Of a stretch of 64,000 bases of DNA, positions 34,892 to 46,129 are shown in pieces. How positions within the stretch are numbered: position 1 is the stretch's first letter; each line of letters starts with the position of its first letter. The DNA is from Tipula vernalis (Eukaryota > Arthropoda > Insecta > Diptera > Tipulidae): positions 51,336,333 through 51,400,332 of the forward strand of contig OY282560.1 of assembly GCA_958295665.1 (NCBI GenBank), given 5' to 3'. The notes under the pieces were generated by a model. It saw nothing but the letters and a program-made list of their open reading frames with translations, was not told where the DNA came from and did not search any database. A program made the translations under genes and the position numbers.

Positions 34892-35640
34892 GATCGGAAT
34901 CACACTATGTTTCGTTCGTTAAAACGGACCAAGGACAAAATTATGGGCCATAGTGTTTGCTTGACGATACTACATGTGTATGTATCAAAGTGAGGAACTG
35001 CGTAAATATAAATAAGCTGTGCGGGACTATCCTTATTAGACAAATATGTACGAATAATAATACATATAATAAATATAACTTGAAATTAAATTTGCTAAAA
35101 TACACCAATTTTCGTTTTATTTCGACTAAACATTTTTGAATTAAGAGACATCTTTTGATCGGTTTTGGAAACATAATAAAGCACAAAATTTTGATAATCG
35201 GCTGCAATTTGTATTTTTTTATTTAAATAAAACATTTTATATTATCTAATTTAAATATTTTATTTTCCTAAATTTCAAATAATATTTATTTACAAATAGG
35301 TATATATTAAGATATATACATATTTGCAAATAAATATATGTATGTATTTTTATAAATGACAGTTGTTGTGATTTTTTGTATTTTTTTGGCCATATTGTAG
35401 AGGGTGATCCATCAAAAGCGACATAGTTCTTATAGATATTTGTAAATATTGAAAATCATGCCTTTATTTCTGAATAAAAGTTTGATTTTATATTATAAAT
35501 GGGAAACCATAATTTCTTTATCACTTCCGGTCGTTTACGATTCTATTGTAAAATTTTGTATGACCTTTTTGTATATAATAAAATGGCATCAAGCAGTTCG
35601 CATTGAATTACCCTATATTTAAACTATTTGGTCTATTCAG

Positions 35641-36078
35641 CCAGTTTACACTTGCTTTCTTGCATTACGTTTCTCACCTTGTTCCCTTCCTCTGTACCTA
35701 CAAACACAATTTCGAGGTTAGGATTCTTTAATTCTTTTTTCGCCAAACATTTTTTTTAATTCAAGCAATTTCTTCGCACTAATACAAACAAAAACGATAT
35801 ATCAAATATTTCAACGTTGCATTATTTTTTTTCGTTTTCGTATTTTATCGACGTAGTATTCGTGAGGAATGGCTAGCATTCATAAAAAGGGAATACTGAA
35901 TAAAAAAAAACTTAGATAAATTAATCAAAATAATTTTCCCTAGGAAATTGCTGTTCTCATCCTTTACATATACATAGACAAATAATTCAAAAGAAACGCG
36001 TTTCAAGAAACTAGTGTAAACGTCGATTGATTTTTTGAAAGCAGAGAAACGTAATGCAAGAAAGCAAGTGTAAATTGG
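35641..36078. mobile_element. Foldback-type element crossing the left arm's inner edge
   Basis: CCAGTTTACACTTGCTTTCT followed by TGCATTACGTTTCTC at 35641-35675 is mirrored at 36044-36078 as GAGAAACGTAATGC then AAGAAAGCAAGTGTAAATTGG. This gives about 35-bp inverted ends differing at one position. The arm's inner breakpoint (35896) falls inside it, and only its left part (35641-35896) is present in the other arm. No coding capacity and no clear target duplication. Confidence 0.6.
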
Positions 36079-36649
36079 CGGATTGACGATTGGAGGATTA
36101 CGAGTACCACGTAGCGAAAAAATTTGGAACTGATCTAGCTATCCCAATTTGACGTTTAAGAGGTGATTTACATTTGTTATAATGGGGTTTACTGAATTGT
36201 GAAAAATAATCATAATCAACGGTATCTCCTCAACTCAAGTACTCATTACGACAGTCGCAGCAAGAATTTTGAAATATTTCATATTAAAGTGTTTCGTGTC
36301 CGTGTGTAAAACAATTAAAAAAAGTTAAAAAAAAATATACGTATCGATAATCGATAATTGATAATTTTTGTTCAAAATTAAGATTATTTTAATAACAAGT
36401 TGGTGATTAAAATATAACAAATTATCAAAAACCAATTTTGGCGTGGGTGTACGCACCATTTTTAGGTGTTAGAATTTGTGAAATTACATGATTCACCATA
36501 ACTGTAATTTATTTATAAAAAAGGAAAACCGTGTAGGTGAGTGTGATCAATTTTTCCTATTTTGTGGGACATTTACATGTTTAATTTTTTTGTGATGTAC
36601 ATATGTAATTATATAAAATGTTTTAAGTTGTGATTTTACATAAGTCTTA

Positions 36650-36832
36650 AAAGCGCTACAGACGATCCGATTTGGTCGGACGGTCGGACCAATTTGGTTG
36701 GATTGGATGTAAAATCGGATAGTGTGTATGCATGTCGGTCGAATAAAATTATGTTGGATGTGTCGGATGGAAATTCCATCCGACCGTCTGACCAACGGTC
36801 GGTCCGATAAGTCGGATCGTCTGTAGCGCTTT
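36650..36832. mobile_element. Harbinger-like MITE, 183 bp, TSD TTA
   Basis: Left end AAAGCGCTACAGACGATCCG and right end CGGATCGTCTGTAGCGCTTT are exact inverts, and weaker inverted similarity runs to the centre (CGGACGGTCGGACC and partners). TTA at 36647-36649 and 36833-36835 is the 3-bp TWA duplication made by PIF/Harbinger transposases. It has no coding capacity. It inserted inside the giant hAT about 120 bp upstream of the transposase start. Confidence 0.85.
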
Positions 36833-36956
36833 TTAGAATTAGCATGCCATGTTTTCTATTTGGGCTTATTATTAATAATAAATATTTAATAAAAATAATT
36901 AATTTGGTCTTTTTTATAAGTTATTAGGTACATACAACTGTCGAAGGAAACTCACA

Positions 36957-39900
36957 ATGGTTGGCCGACCGAAAGGAAAAGCATTTAATGAGCTGGGGTT
37001 TTATTTAGGAAAAAATAATGGGAAGCACGTTGCAACTTGCACGGTCTGTAACAAACAACTGCAGAATACCGCAAGTAACAGATTAAAAGGGCACAGGTAA
37101 AGTAAAAATATATTTATTTGTTACATTTAACATATTTGATAATTTAACATGTTACAGAAATATTTGCAAAATACCAACCGACACTGACAATAGTAAGAAT
37201 GATACTAATATTGTTATATTAGATAGCAGTGACACTAACAGGAGTGATGCGGTAAGTCAAATGCTTAGGAGATTTGCTAATTTTTAGTTGTGTATGTAGA
37301 TATTAGACTTTTAATTCATTGGTAAGATTTATTGTATTGTACGAGTATCATAGTTTTGTATACTAAACTGTTGTTTTGCTTATGAATATTTCCATGTGTC
37401 AGCTATTAAGTTGACTTTTTCAGTTGACAAATATGTATATAGTTCGTGAGCCATCAATTAAAGGTGGAGTTATATAGTCTTCTTTGTTATACTTTTTATT
37501 TCGAATTTTTTCCGAATTAAGTTTTTTGAAATTATATGACTTCTTAGAATTAGTTCAATAATCAGTCCATTCTACATATTATCATTTGATGGTTGTGGTC
37601 TGAACTTAATTCTGCATATAATATTGAATCTTCATAAGTCGTTAGATTATTTTTTTACAAAATTTGATTTTTGATTTGTCTGAAATAGTAGTATTGAACC
37701 TGGTAGTATGAGGGTCTTGAAAAATACTTGGATTGAATGACTTATTATTTTTTCTTCTGAGTTTATGGTAAATGGGCACGGCAGTATTATGATTTTGAAT
37801 TAACTCCGCTTGATCCAGATAGACAAAATATAAGATATCAGTGCACATACATTGCATAAATCATGGAATTTTCAACATTATAGACCTACGAATGAGATCC
37901 CGAAATAAATTTAAAATAGACAAATCGCTTCTATCAAATTTTACCGAGTTATATAGGTTCTTATTTGAAATATAATGTTGTAAGTTTTCTAATTTTCTAT
38001 ACTTTGATAAATATCTTCTTATGTATTTCCTTTCGAATTTTCTTATTTTCTCCATTATTCTCGGAGTTTTGTTATACCATATTGGATCGCCTTATTTGAT
38101 TATTAGCTTTATCAATAATTGATAACAGCTTATCTTAACATGTTTTTTTAATGTTTTGCAGCAAAATAATTTATTTAACATAGCAAAAGCTTTCTGGTTG
38201 TTTCGAGTTATAGCGTTAAGATGTTTGTCAAAGTATTGAATCTATAGTTATACTACCAACATATTTGGCCAAATCTTTTTGCTTAATTAATTTATTTTCT
38301 AGTTTGATGATTATTTTATTCAATTTTTCTTTTATATTTTTGTTTAGTTGGCTATACCACGTTTACACCATAGCTACTTTAATAGTTTAAATTATAAAAT
38401 ATTTTTCTCCACTAGTTTATACCACAGTTTTGTGAACACAAATTATAATAGTTTATAACTTTAGTGTTTTACCAATTTCATAATCCATCGCCATTTACAC
38501 TTTTTTTTCATCAATAAACAAAAGATTGAAATAAAATGACATTTTTTGTATCTAAAAAGTATTATAGTATGGTTTACACCGCATAACATTATACCATACT
38601 TTTTAGATACGTACAATACTATAATAGCAAAAAAGTATGCGATAAAGTAATAAAGAATTTTACTTTGAGTTTATCGTGATATTTTTTTGATCCATACTTT
38701 TATTCTACTGGTGTAAACGTAATATTAAAATAGTCCTGGGCCCTGATTCTATAAAAAGATAATTTGTAAATTTTGTAAGCATTTAACTTTGTTTCGAAAA
38801 TATTTACATTGAAAGTATTTTCTTAGGCCAGGCACGGGATTTTGGAACAACAGTTTTTTGCGATACTTTGGCTGTGGGCGAATAGTCGGGTAAATACTCG
38901 CTTTACCTAAATTTTAACAGTGTAGACGGTAAATACAAATACCGTACTAAAAAGGAGGGTAAAAGAATGAAAAAAGAGTAACTGGTTTGTTGTTGTTATT
39001 TTCCTGACATTTGTGTAACTTTAAATAATTATTGTGACACATTGCATTCTAATTATTATTAATAGTTAGAACAATTATAACAATTTATTAACAACAGGAC
39101 ATGGAGCCATTTTTCACCACCAAAAATGATATTTGAGAGATATTTTATATTTTTTTGAAATGTTTACAAACATTTGACACAATTTTTGACATTTTTTTTG
39201 TACGTTGTGCCTACTATATACATTAGAATTTAACCCGCCAAACAATTTTTGACAAAAGTAATTACTAGAGAATTCGCACGACATCAGAGGTAACTGTGTT
39301 CTAAAATTTCAATTTACTGTACTAATCGATTTACCCGACTATTCGTCCACAGCCTTTATCGAACATTATGTCTCTTTCTCTAGAATAAATTGGCTTACTG
39401 TTTTGCTTTTCAATTATTCTTTCTCTATTGCAATCGCAGTCTACTAGAATAAATTTGTTGGTTCCCCTTTTTCCTTTTTCGATAAGGTATTAAGTTCACC
39501 TGTATTTAAAAATTCAATTCGCGTCTACAATTGACGGATAATAATATTATTACAATAATTTAAAACGTTTAATAATCCGTAGAAGAGAAAAAAGAAAAAA
39601 ACAAAATCTTCAAACTAATATAATTTTTTTTTATAGGCGCTGGAAATTTCAAGTCAACAAAATATTTCTGAAACGTACGTTGTTCAGTCATCATCATCGT
39701 CCTCAAATCCAACGGTATGCTCGCAGCTATCGAATATTTCAAACCATCTTTCATCTAGTTACATAATAGAGTCGTCATCGTCATCAATCGATCAACCAAT
39801 AATAGGTTCTGTAATATCGCTTGACCAAATCTCATCTAAACAAAATATACAACGATCTTTCGGTTCCCCTAAACAAAATAAACGTGTTTCCAAAACAATG

Positions 39901-41346
39901 AAAAATACAAGTACCGTTGCAAATTATATAGATAGGCTAAACGAAAAAGAGGAAAAGGAACTAAATGAGGAACTAGCCAAATTGATTTTCGGATGTAACT
40001 TACCTTTAAGATTGGTCGAATCAAAGCACTTCAAATCTTTTATTAGAAAGTTAAGGCCAGCGTACGCTTTAAAATTGCCAGGGCGCAAGGCGTTATCAAC
40101 GACATTGCTGGACGATGCGTATTCCAATTGTATATCAAATGCTAAAGCAAGAATTTCGGAGGAATCTGTATTATTGATTGATGGCTGGAAAAATAGCGCT
40201 AGCAACTCGAAGCTTGTGGTAACTATGTTGCATGATGCCAGTAACGAACAAGCATTTTTGCAAGCTTGGGACCTAACAGGTGAAAGTGAGACAGGAGAAA
40301 AATTAGCTGAAATCCTAATGGAATCCGTAGATATTGCAAAAGAATTGTACAATGCGAAGGTGTACGCTGTTGTTTCGGATAACGCTAGTTGTATGCTCAA
40401 AATGGGTAGACTTACTAGTCATATTTTATGGCACAGTACATGTAATAGCCATACCGCAAATTTATTGGCAAAGGATGTGTTGGATACAGCCCTGACGGAT
40501 AGGCTGTTAATTGTGCTCAAGGAATTTAAGCATTCCGACTTTGAAAAACAAATTGTTATGTACGGTGGCAGTAAAGTGAGCCTGCCTTGTGAGACGCGAT
40601 GGTGCTCATACAGAGATGCATATCAATCATTAATAAACAATTTGCAATACATGAAGAAGGTAACAATTGAGTCCAAATGTAAAAAAGTTAAACCAGCGGT
40701 TGTGGCCCTTATTTTTGAAGACGAATTTATAGAAAAAATAAAGGATAATATTAAAATATTCGATCCTATATGCCATATAATTAATATGTGCCAATCAACG
40801 TCATTTTCTATTGCCGATTCAGCCAACTTATGGTTGGATCTTCAGTTACCTATTAAGTTCAAATCGAAACTAAATTCTAGAAAAGAAATGGCACTAAACG
40901 AATATGCCCTAACGGCATTTTACCTACATCCGCTTATGGACAGTGGAAAACTTAAAAGTGAACATACTAATAAAATAAATAATTTTATACTACGAAAGTT
41001 TAACGGGGCCGGAATCGAAGAATTTGACGACTTCAGGTCACAGAATCCATTTTTCAAAATGCTTTTTGAAAAATGCATTAAAAGACCACTCGTGTTTTGG
41101 AATATGGCACAAACAAAATACCCCATTTTATCCCAATTCGCAAAGCAACTGCTTAAAGTTCCTGCGTCATCAGCACAGATCGAGCGAGTATTTTCCAGCT
41201 GGGCACATGTACATTCGCCGATAAGAAATCGCCTAAGTTTCGAACGTTCTAAAAAGTTATTACACGTGTATTATTCACTAAGGATCAATGACGAATTGGA
41301 CTATACTGAGTTAGAGGAAGAATTAGACGAGCTAATTCAATCATAA
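36957..41346 (+). CDS. hAT transposase, BED finger plus hAT dimerisation domain, three exons, 647 residues, uninterrupted
   Basis: Exons 36957-37096, 37158-37251 and 39637-41346 with GT/AG introns of 61 and 2385 bp. Residues 1-60 form a BED-type finger (CTVCNKQLQNTASNRLKGHR then C). A Ser-rich linker follows at about 80-150. The RNase H-like core has LLIDGWKN (first Asp), YAVVSDNASCM (second Asp) and CNSHTANLL (the C..H insertion-domain motif). The C-terminal hATC region has PASSAQIERVFSSW (catalytic Glu) and NRLSFERSKKLLHVYYSLR. All catalytic residues are present and no stop occurs, so it may be active. It would excise and insert DNA with 8-bp duplications, matching those flanking the giant element. 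ATG at 36957 is the first in frame with the finger. AATAAA lies at 41502. Domestication is an alternative explanation of the intact frame. Confidence 0.9.
37252..39636 (+). other. Long intron 2 of the hAT transposase gene
   Basis: GTAAGT donor at 37252 and a TTTTTTTTATAG acceptor ending at 39636. AT-rich, no open frame of note, and contains the MITE-like inverted repeats at 38359-38720. Introns this long are unusual in hAT elements and suggest later insertions. Confidence 0.7.
38359..38720. repeat. MITE-like inverted-repeat cluster in transposase intron 2
   Basis: ACGTTTACACCA (38359-38370) and TGGTGTAAACGT (38709-38720) are exact inverts. Nested inside is a hairpin, GTATCTAAAAAGTA (38548) with TACTTTTTAGATAC (38597). 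GTTTACACC also recurs at 38572. No clear target duplication. Confidence 0.5.
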
Positions 41347-41576
41347 AATCAAATAATTATTGTATGTTATGTAGATAATATGTATGTAAATTAAGTTTAT
41401 ACTTAAAAGTTTAAATTAAAATAATACTTTTTAGGACTATGTCCGCTTTATATGGTTACCAACTTAAGTCTAAATTTTTATATTTTTACTTTACTTTTTA
41501 TAATAAAAATATGCAAGTGTATTTTAATACATGTGCATTTACATATTTGATGATTTGACTTTTATTTATATAAAAT

Positions 41577-42250
41577 CTAGCTGAATTACCTGGCGTCGCA
41601 CGGGAGAACCTGAGAAATTGAAATTTTTTGAACTTCGGATATTTTGCAAGAAATCTCTCGACGTCTCTGTAGTTGCAATCATTTATCAAAGGAAATCATC
41701 AGTAGCTGAGTTCAGTAACTTTCCATTATTTCAGGGAAAGAAGGGGGGGGGGGCACATATTGATATTTTAAGATTTGCCTGTATTGTAATTGCCTCCTGA
41801 CAGGCAACAGGCAAGTATGGGAACATTATAGAACATTCTCAATGATAATGTTTGACATTACTTTCTGCACTTCTTTCAGTACGACCTTCGTATATATCAT
41901 ATACGTATGTATGTATATATAAACAATTTTTTGATGATCAATGTGAATAATAAATAAAATATTATACTTTTAACTTTTATTTCAATGCTTTTGGATAAAC
42001 AATATTTTTGGTTTTTCCATTCGGTGGGAAAATGAACAAATTTTTTGGCATTGCCACTCTGGAACAAGCAACATATAGTTGGCCATGCGAAAAGCATGAA
42101 TTTTCCAAATTCACACCAGCTATTTTCAATGATTGTCCTTGGGCTTTATTAATTGTCATTGCGAAAGCAAGGCGCAATGGAAATTGTAGACGCTTAAATT
42201 CAAACGGCAAATCGCTGTGAATCATAGGAATGAGCGGAATTAACACATTT
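41577..42250 (-). mobile_element. Helitron 3' end with helicase C-terminus, remnant
   Basis: The minus frame from 42246 reads MLIPLIPMIHSDLPFEFKRLQFPLRLAFAMTINKAQGQSL and SCFSHGQLYVACSRV, the last motifs of the Helitron PIF1-type helicase, then PPNGKTKNIVYPKALK and a stop. The expected 3' region follows, including GCGACGCCAGGTAATTCAGCTAG ending in CTAG at 41580-41577, the CTRR terminus. A hairpin-like GC stretch precedes it. The next base is A, not the usual T. Only the final part is present, so it is dead. It is nested inside the giant hAT, just after the transposase gene. Confidence 0.75.
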
Positions 42251-43432
42251 TCGTCTTTATTTATTATAAACTATGTACTAGCGATTGGAACGGTGGCATT
42301 AATTGACGAAAATAGAAAGTAAAATAAATTCTAAAATATAATTATTTCCGAAGTTTTATAGAATATCGAAGCAGCGCACTATGTTACATTTCAAAAGAGG
42401 GTTTAAATTTATATAAAACAGTGTAAACACAGAATATCACAAAACAATGCATGGCACAGAACTGCGGACCGATTAAATAGTACTTCAGTACAAAATCGTG
42501 TATAGTAATCAAAATAATTTAAGCTGGACTTGACAAAACAACTCATTGCATAATAATGGATCATTAGTATGCATATTATGAATGACGTAGAAATTTGACT
42601 TAAATTTAAATTATTATTTAAATTTATTTAAATTATTATTTGAATGCTTGACTTAAATTTAAATTATTAAAATTAATTTCCTTAATTAAGTTAATTTGAT
42701 AAATTACATTAATTGAATTAATTATATTCAATTAAATTAAAAAATTAATAATTAATCAAATTAATAAAATTAAATAATTAACTAATAAAATAATCAAACT
42801 CCCGTGAATGAATTTAAAAAAAACGAAATTTTAGTAAAAAATTGTACCGGGGCTCTTAGACCACGGAGTCCAGCTCCATCAAAAATATCGTAAGGTTTGT
42901 TCTGGACATGCAATATATACATGGTGACAATTTCATGATGATAGGTTGAGCGACTGAGGCACCCACTCGAAACAAATAGATAATTGTAAATCTAATCGCC
43001 AGTAAAGGGTGCCAAACCGCCAGAGCACAATTTTGAAGAATCTTTGATCGATTACTCGCTTTGGATTGAAAATTTAAAAGAGGATATTTCAAAATTTGAA
43101 AATTATGAACATTTGTGCGACACAAAATTAGATGAGACGATGGAAGTTGAAGGGCTTGATGAGTTGATGAAAAAGATTTGTGCGATCGCGAAATAAGAAA
43201 ATATTTCTACCTGTGTGTAGTGTACAGATGTTGGACAAGTAACCTCCTTGTTTTTTTTTTTTTTTTTTTTTTTTAATTTTTGTGGGATGTCTTGGGCATA
43301 GGCAATATAATGAATATTTTTACTTGAGGTTTTAAAAAATGTGTATTTAAAGCCAATTTTTATATTTTTCTTAATTAGTTTGTCCTAACACTTATAACGT
43401 ACAATATCAATTAGTGGAAAATAAAAAAAAAA
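42251..43432. other. AT-rich spacer inside the giant hAT with one coding-like fragment
   Basis: Positions 42570-42790 are runs of AAATTTAAATTATT-type sequence. An open, ATG-less stretch at 42996-43196 reads GAKPPEHNFEESLIDYSLWI, ENLKEDISKFENYEHLCDTK and ends in KKICAIAK. It is acidic and unlike its flanks, probably the tail of a lost gene or transposase. Family unknown. Confidence 0.35.
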
Positions 43433-44542
43433 ATGTTTAGTGAATATCGAAGTATTGATTCTCAACCTAGTGAAAACGGTTATGATGAACATGAAAATGC
43501 GTTTATACAATTTTCAAACTGTACACGTAGCGGTCGTGATCGGCATAGAATAAAGAAAAAGCAGTATGTTGGAATATTCGATGATATTTTGCTGAGTATT
43601 AAACTTGAATCAATGTATTTAGAGGAGACAACACCACCAATGAAAAGATATTCGTCTCCAAGTCGTGATCACTGTTTTCATTGTGCTCATGATCATAACC
43701 AATCGTGCTGCTTATATTTTTACGACACGGAAAGTGATAAAATGATGTATTCAAAATGGAAAAGTGAATTGGAAACGAAGGAACCATATTATATTAGAAA
43801 TAGTGTGCATAAAATTCCTGAGGCACTAGCTGGAAATACAACACCAAGCCATTTTCCCGGATTTACTTATAATAATCCGGAATTCATCGAAACCCGGATT
43901 GGGCTATATACAAAACAAAATATTAATGGCGAAAAAAAACGATGGTTTCAGCAGTTTTATTATCCATTAATTGCAATGGATATAATTCCAAGAATATCAG
44001 GGACTCGCATTATAAAACCAACAGTACTACCAACACCACCTGCTTCATTTTTAAGATCAACACCACCCGAAATTCAACCATTAACATCGCTACCGCCGCC
44101 GCCTATACACATACCACAACCGTGGGACCCGGAAACACCAAAAATGTGCTGTAATGCTCATGCACTTGTAATGCGGGATAAAACTACGAACGAACATCAT
44201 AATCACAATTACAACAATAATCGCTATTATCACTATCATCACCATCTTCATTACAATAATTATAATAATCGCGATGATCAACAATATAAATTCATCCCAA
44301 CCACGTATTTTTATAATCAACAAACACAGGCATATCACTCAAGTAAACGGAAAAAGAATTACAAGAAGCCTCAAACAAAAAACAAAGTTCCTGCATCTCA
44401 ACTTCCATACCACTATAATAACAATAAACAAAAAAATCATCGTTATTATAATAATAAAAAACGCTATAATTATGGCTACCAGAAACAGCTAAAATATGAT
44501 GTAAACATGATATATGAAATACCATCCACGTATTTTTATTAG
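43433..44542 (+). CDS. Unknown 369-residue protein, His/Asn/Tyr-rich C-terminus (cargo gene A)
   Basis: A single open frame from an ATG preceded by AAAAAAAA (good insect start context) to a stop, with AATAAA at about 44567. No domain is recognised. Residues 1-115 are mixed and contain DHCFHCAHDHNQSCC, a possible metal-binding cluster. Residues 115-185 contain FPGFTYNNPEFIETRIGLY. About 190-235 is Pro-rich (LPTPPASFLRSTPP, LPPPPIHIPQPWDP). About 250-345 is dominated by H, N, Y and K. IPTTYFY near residue 290 recurs as IPSTYFY at the very end. No signal peptide or membrane segment. It lies between the Helitron relic and gene B in the giant hAT. The long intact frame amid AT-rich DNA argues for selection or recent capture. 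Confidence 0.65.
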   Translation: MFSEYRSIDSQPSENGYDEHENAFIQFSNCTRSGRDRHRIKKKQYVGIFDDILLSIKLESMYLEETTPPMKRYSSPSRDHCFHCAHDHNQSCCLYFYDTESDKMMYSKWKSELETKEPYYIRNSVHKIPEALAGNTTPSHFPGFTYNNPEFIETRIGLYTKQNINGEKKRWFQQFYYPLIAMDIIPRISGTRIIKPTVLPTPPASFLRSTPPEIQPLTSLPPPPIHIPQPWDPETPKMCCNAHALVMRDKTTNEHHNHNYNNNRYYHYHHHLHYNNYNNRDDQQYKFIPTTYFYNQQTQAYHSSKRKKNYKKPQTKNKVPASQLPYHYNNNKQKNHRYYNNKKRYNYGYQKQLKYDVNMIYEIPSTYFY

Positions 44543-45049
44543 TATTAGAAAATAATTTGTAAAATTTAAATAAAACAATTTATTTATAGAACACAATTTG
44601 GTCGCCTTTTTCATTTTCGTTTTTCTCTGTATGTTGTTTTGTGTAGTAGCAGATTCAAAAATTGAATTATCAAAAATCTGGGCAAAGTAGCCTTAGGGAA
44701 ATTAGACACGCGCCTTAATATATGATTTAAAAAAAAAAACAAACAAAATCGTTTTCGTATGAAACGACACAAATCTTATTTTTATTACACAAGTGTTTTC
44801 TATAAATGCATATGTACATGTTTTGGTAAATAGTCGAATACCAGAAGAACGATATACTAACAATAAAATATTTATTGATAATAATTGATTAAAAAGGTTT
44901 GTGCATTAAAAATTGTTTTAGTTTAACGATAATTCGATATAGAGAATAGATGGACAGTTCAATTTGTGTTGACTCAAAAGGTTTGTGCTGAATTTGATTC
45001 GTTATACTAAATAATTTCCTCTATATTGTTTATAGATATATGTTTTAAT

Positions 45050-46063
45050 ATGCAAAAGATTCCATTTACAATTGCATGTCGCAATGCTGGCTTAAATGAT
45101 GAACAGATTAAACCATTGCTCGATGATCCACGGAATTCGCATTTGATACGAAATGGTTTTGTGGACCAATCAATCGATTCTTCTGAATACTATTTAAAGG
45201 GATGTGATAATTTTTTTAATGAAATACATAAACGTGATTTGTTTATGCCTGAATCAGGTAAAATTGTGGAAATTGTATGTGATGTCGAAAATGCAAAGGC
45301 CACCGCACTAATATTACAGAATTCCTCAGCTATAAGACGATTTTCGGGCGCTAATATACGTGTAAAAGATCCATTTTTAGAGGAAGTGAATAAAAGTATT
45401 TATAGCGATGAATACAAAAGTTTTGATCCAAAATCAAAACTTTTTCATAAATCAGCCGAAGAGTACTGTTTGTATCGCAACTATGCCAATAGTGATAAGG
45501 TGGAAGATGCTATTTTTGATACAAAAGCTATATATATTTACCCAAATGAAACCACTAACAAGGTATTTTCCCAGTATCATATTGAGAAGCTGAATGAAAT
45601 AATTCGACAGAATGAAATTGCCAATCGACTTATGTTCGAAAATAGTACGTTAAAATTGAACGAAAATAAGAAAATTTTACAACGTTCAACAAGTGAACCG
45701 TGTGGAGCATTGGAAACATCACAAATTATTACATCAAAGCTGACAACGTCAAATATCAATTTGAAAAGTGTAAATATGAAAATGCAGTATATAATGCAAC
45801 CGCCGTTTCATCCACACGAGCCGCCTGGATTTGCGCCTATTTTGCAAGGGCCTCAATTACAGTTTTCAGTTCCGATCTACCAGCAGTCAGCCATTCCATA
45901 TTATCATTCATTTCAATCGAACGGTGTTCTACGCCCATTTGATTCAATAACTTCACTTTCGCTAGATGCATCGATTACGACAGCGACCAGTAGCACGAAG
46001 ACAAAAATTGAGAAAAATTCCAAGGAAAATAAGAAGTTGTATTCAAAAATTGTGCATCCATAA
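45050..46063 (+). CDS. Unknown 337-residue protein (cargo gene B)
   Basis: Open from the first ATG at 45050 to TAA. The frame extends 24 bp upstream to a TTG and passes through TTTATAG, so an upstream exon is possible. The N-terminal half looks globular (IACRNAGLNDEQIKPLLDDP, VEIVCDVENAKATALILQ). A charged helical stretch follows at about 175-215 (KLNEIIRQNEIANRLMFENS) with QRSTSEPCG, and then a Pro/Tyr/Gln-rich region (PPFHPHEPPGFAPI, IPYYHSFQSNG) and a Lys-rich end. No family recognised, no signal peptide. AATAAA at 46091-46096. It converges with the Kir fragment; the two stop codons are only 67 bp apart. Confidence 0.65.
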   Translation: MQKIPFTIACRNAGLNDEQIKPLLDDPRNSHLIRNGFVDQSIDSSEYYLKGCDNFFNEIHKRDLFMPESGKIVEIVCDVENAKATALILQNSSAIRRFSGANIRVKDPFLEEVNKSIYSDEYKSFDPKSKLFHKSAEEYCLYRNYANSDKVEDAIFDTKAIYIYPNETTNKVFSQYHIEKLNEIIRQNEIANRLMFENSTLKLNENKKILQRSTSEPCGALETSQIITSKLTTSNINLKSVNMKMQYIMQPPFHPHEPPGFAPILQGPQLQFSVPIYQQSAIPYYHSFQSNGVLRPFDSITSLSLDASITTATSSTKTKIEKNSKENKKLYSKIVHP

Positions 46064-46129
46064 CTTGTATTTGCTTTATTTAAATTTGTTAATAAAGATT
46101 GAATTAGTGTTAGTAAAGCAAATTTTAAT

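Larger units (their letters stand above)
32801..35896 (+). repeat. Left arm of a 3.1-kb inverted repeat
   Basis: Reverse complement of 46767-49859. By reading I saw only a 3-bp difference in a (TAA)n run near 32862-32890 and one substitution near 34991. The inner edge is GGGAATAC at 35889-35896 and the outer edge GTAGTAGTCGACC at 32801. The outer edge lies 468 bp from the left transposon end. The arm contains a pseudogene-like 3' exon (33330-33700 minus), open frames at 34188-34345 and 34553-34891, and AT-rich DNA. Confidence 0.93.

Noticed and set aside
34941..35207. 88-codon minus frame in the left arm, repeated at 47456-47722
   Set aside because: AT-rich composition, hydrophobic Leu/Ile/Phe runs and no motif. 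It is preserved only because the arms are identical.
39924..41126. Minus-strand frames of 60-158 codons under the hAT transposase
   Set aside because: Mirror frames of the real coding exon on the plus strand.
36957..41346. A domesticated host gene rather than a transposase
   Set aside because: Not excluded, but the matched 8-bp duplication and termini outside it fit a mobile element better, and all catalytic residues are retained.
42996..43196. A terminal exon of a gene
   Set aside because: No ATG and no convincing acceptor or upstream exon; kept only as a coding-like fragment in the spacer entry.
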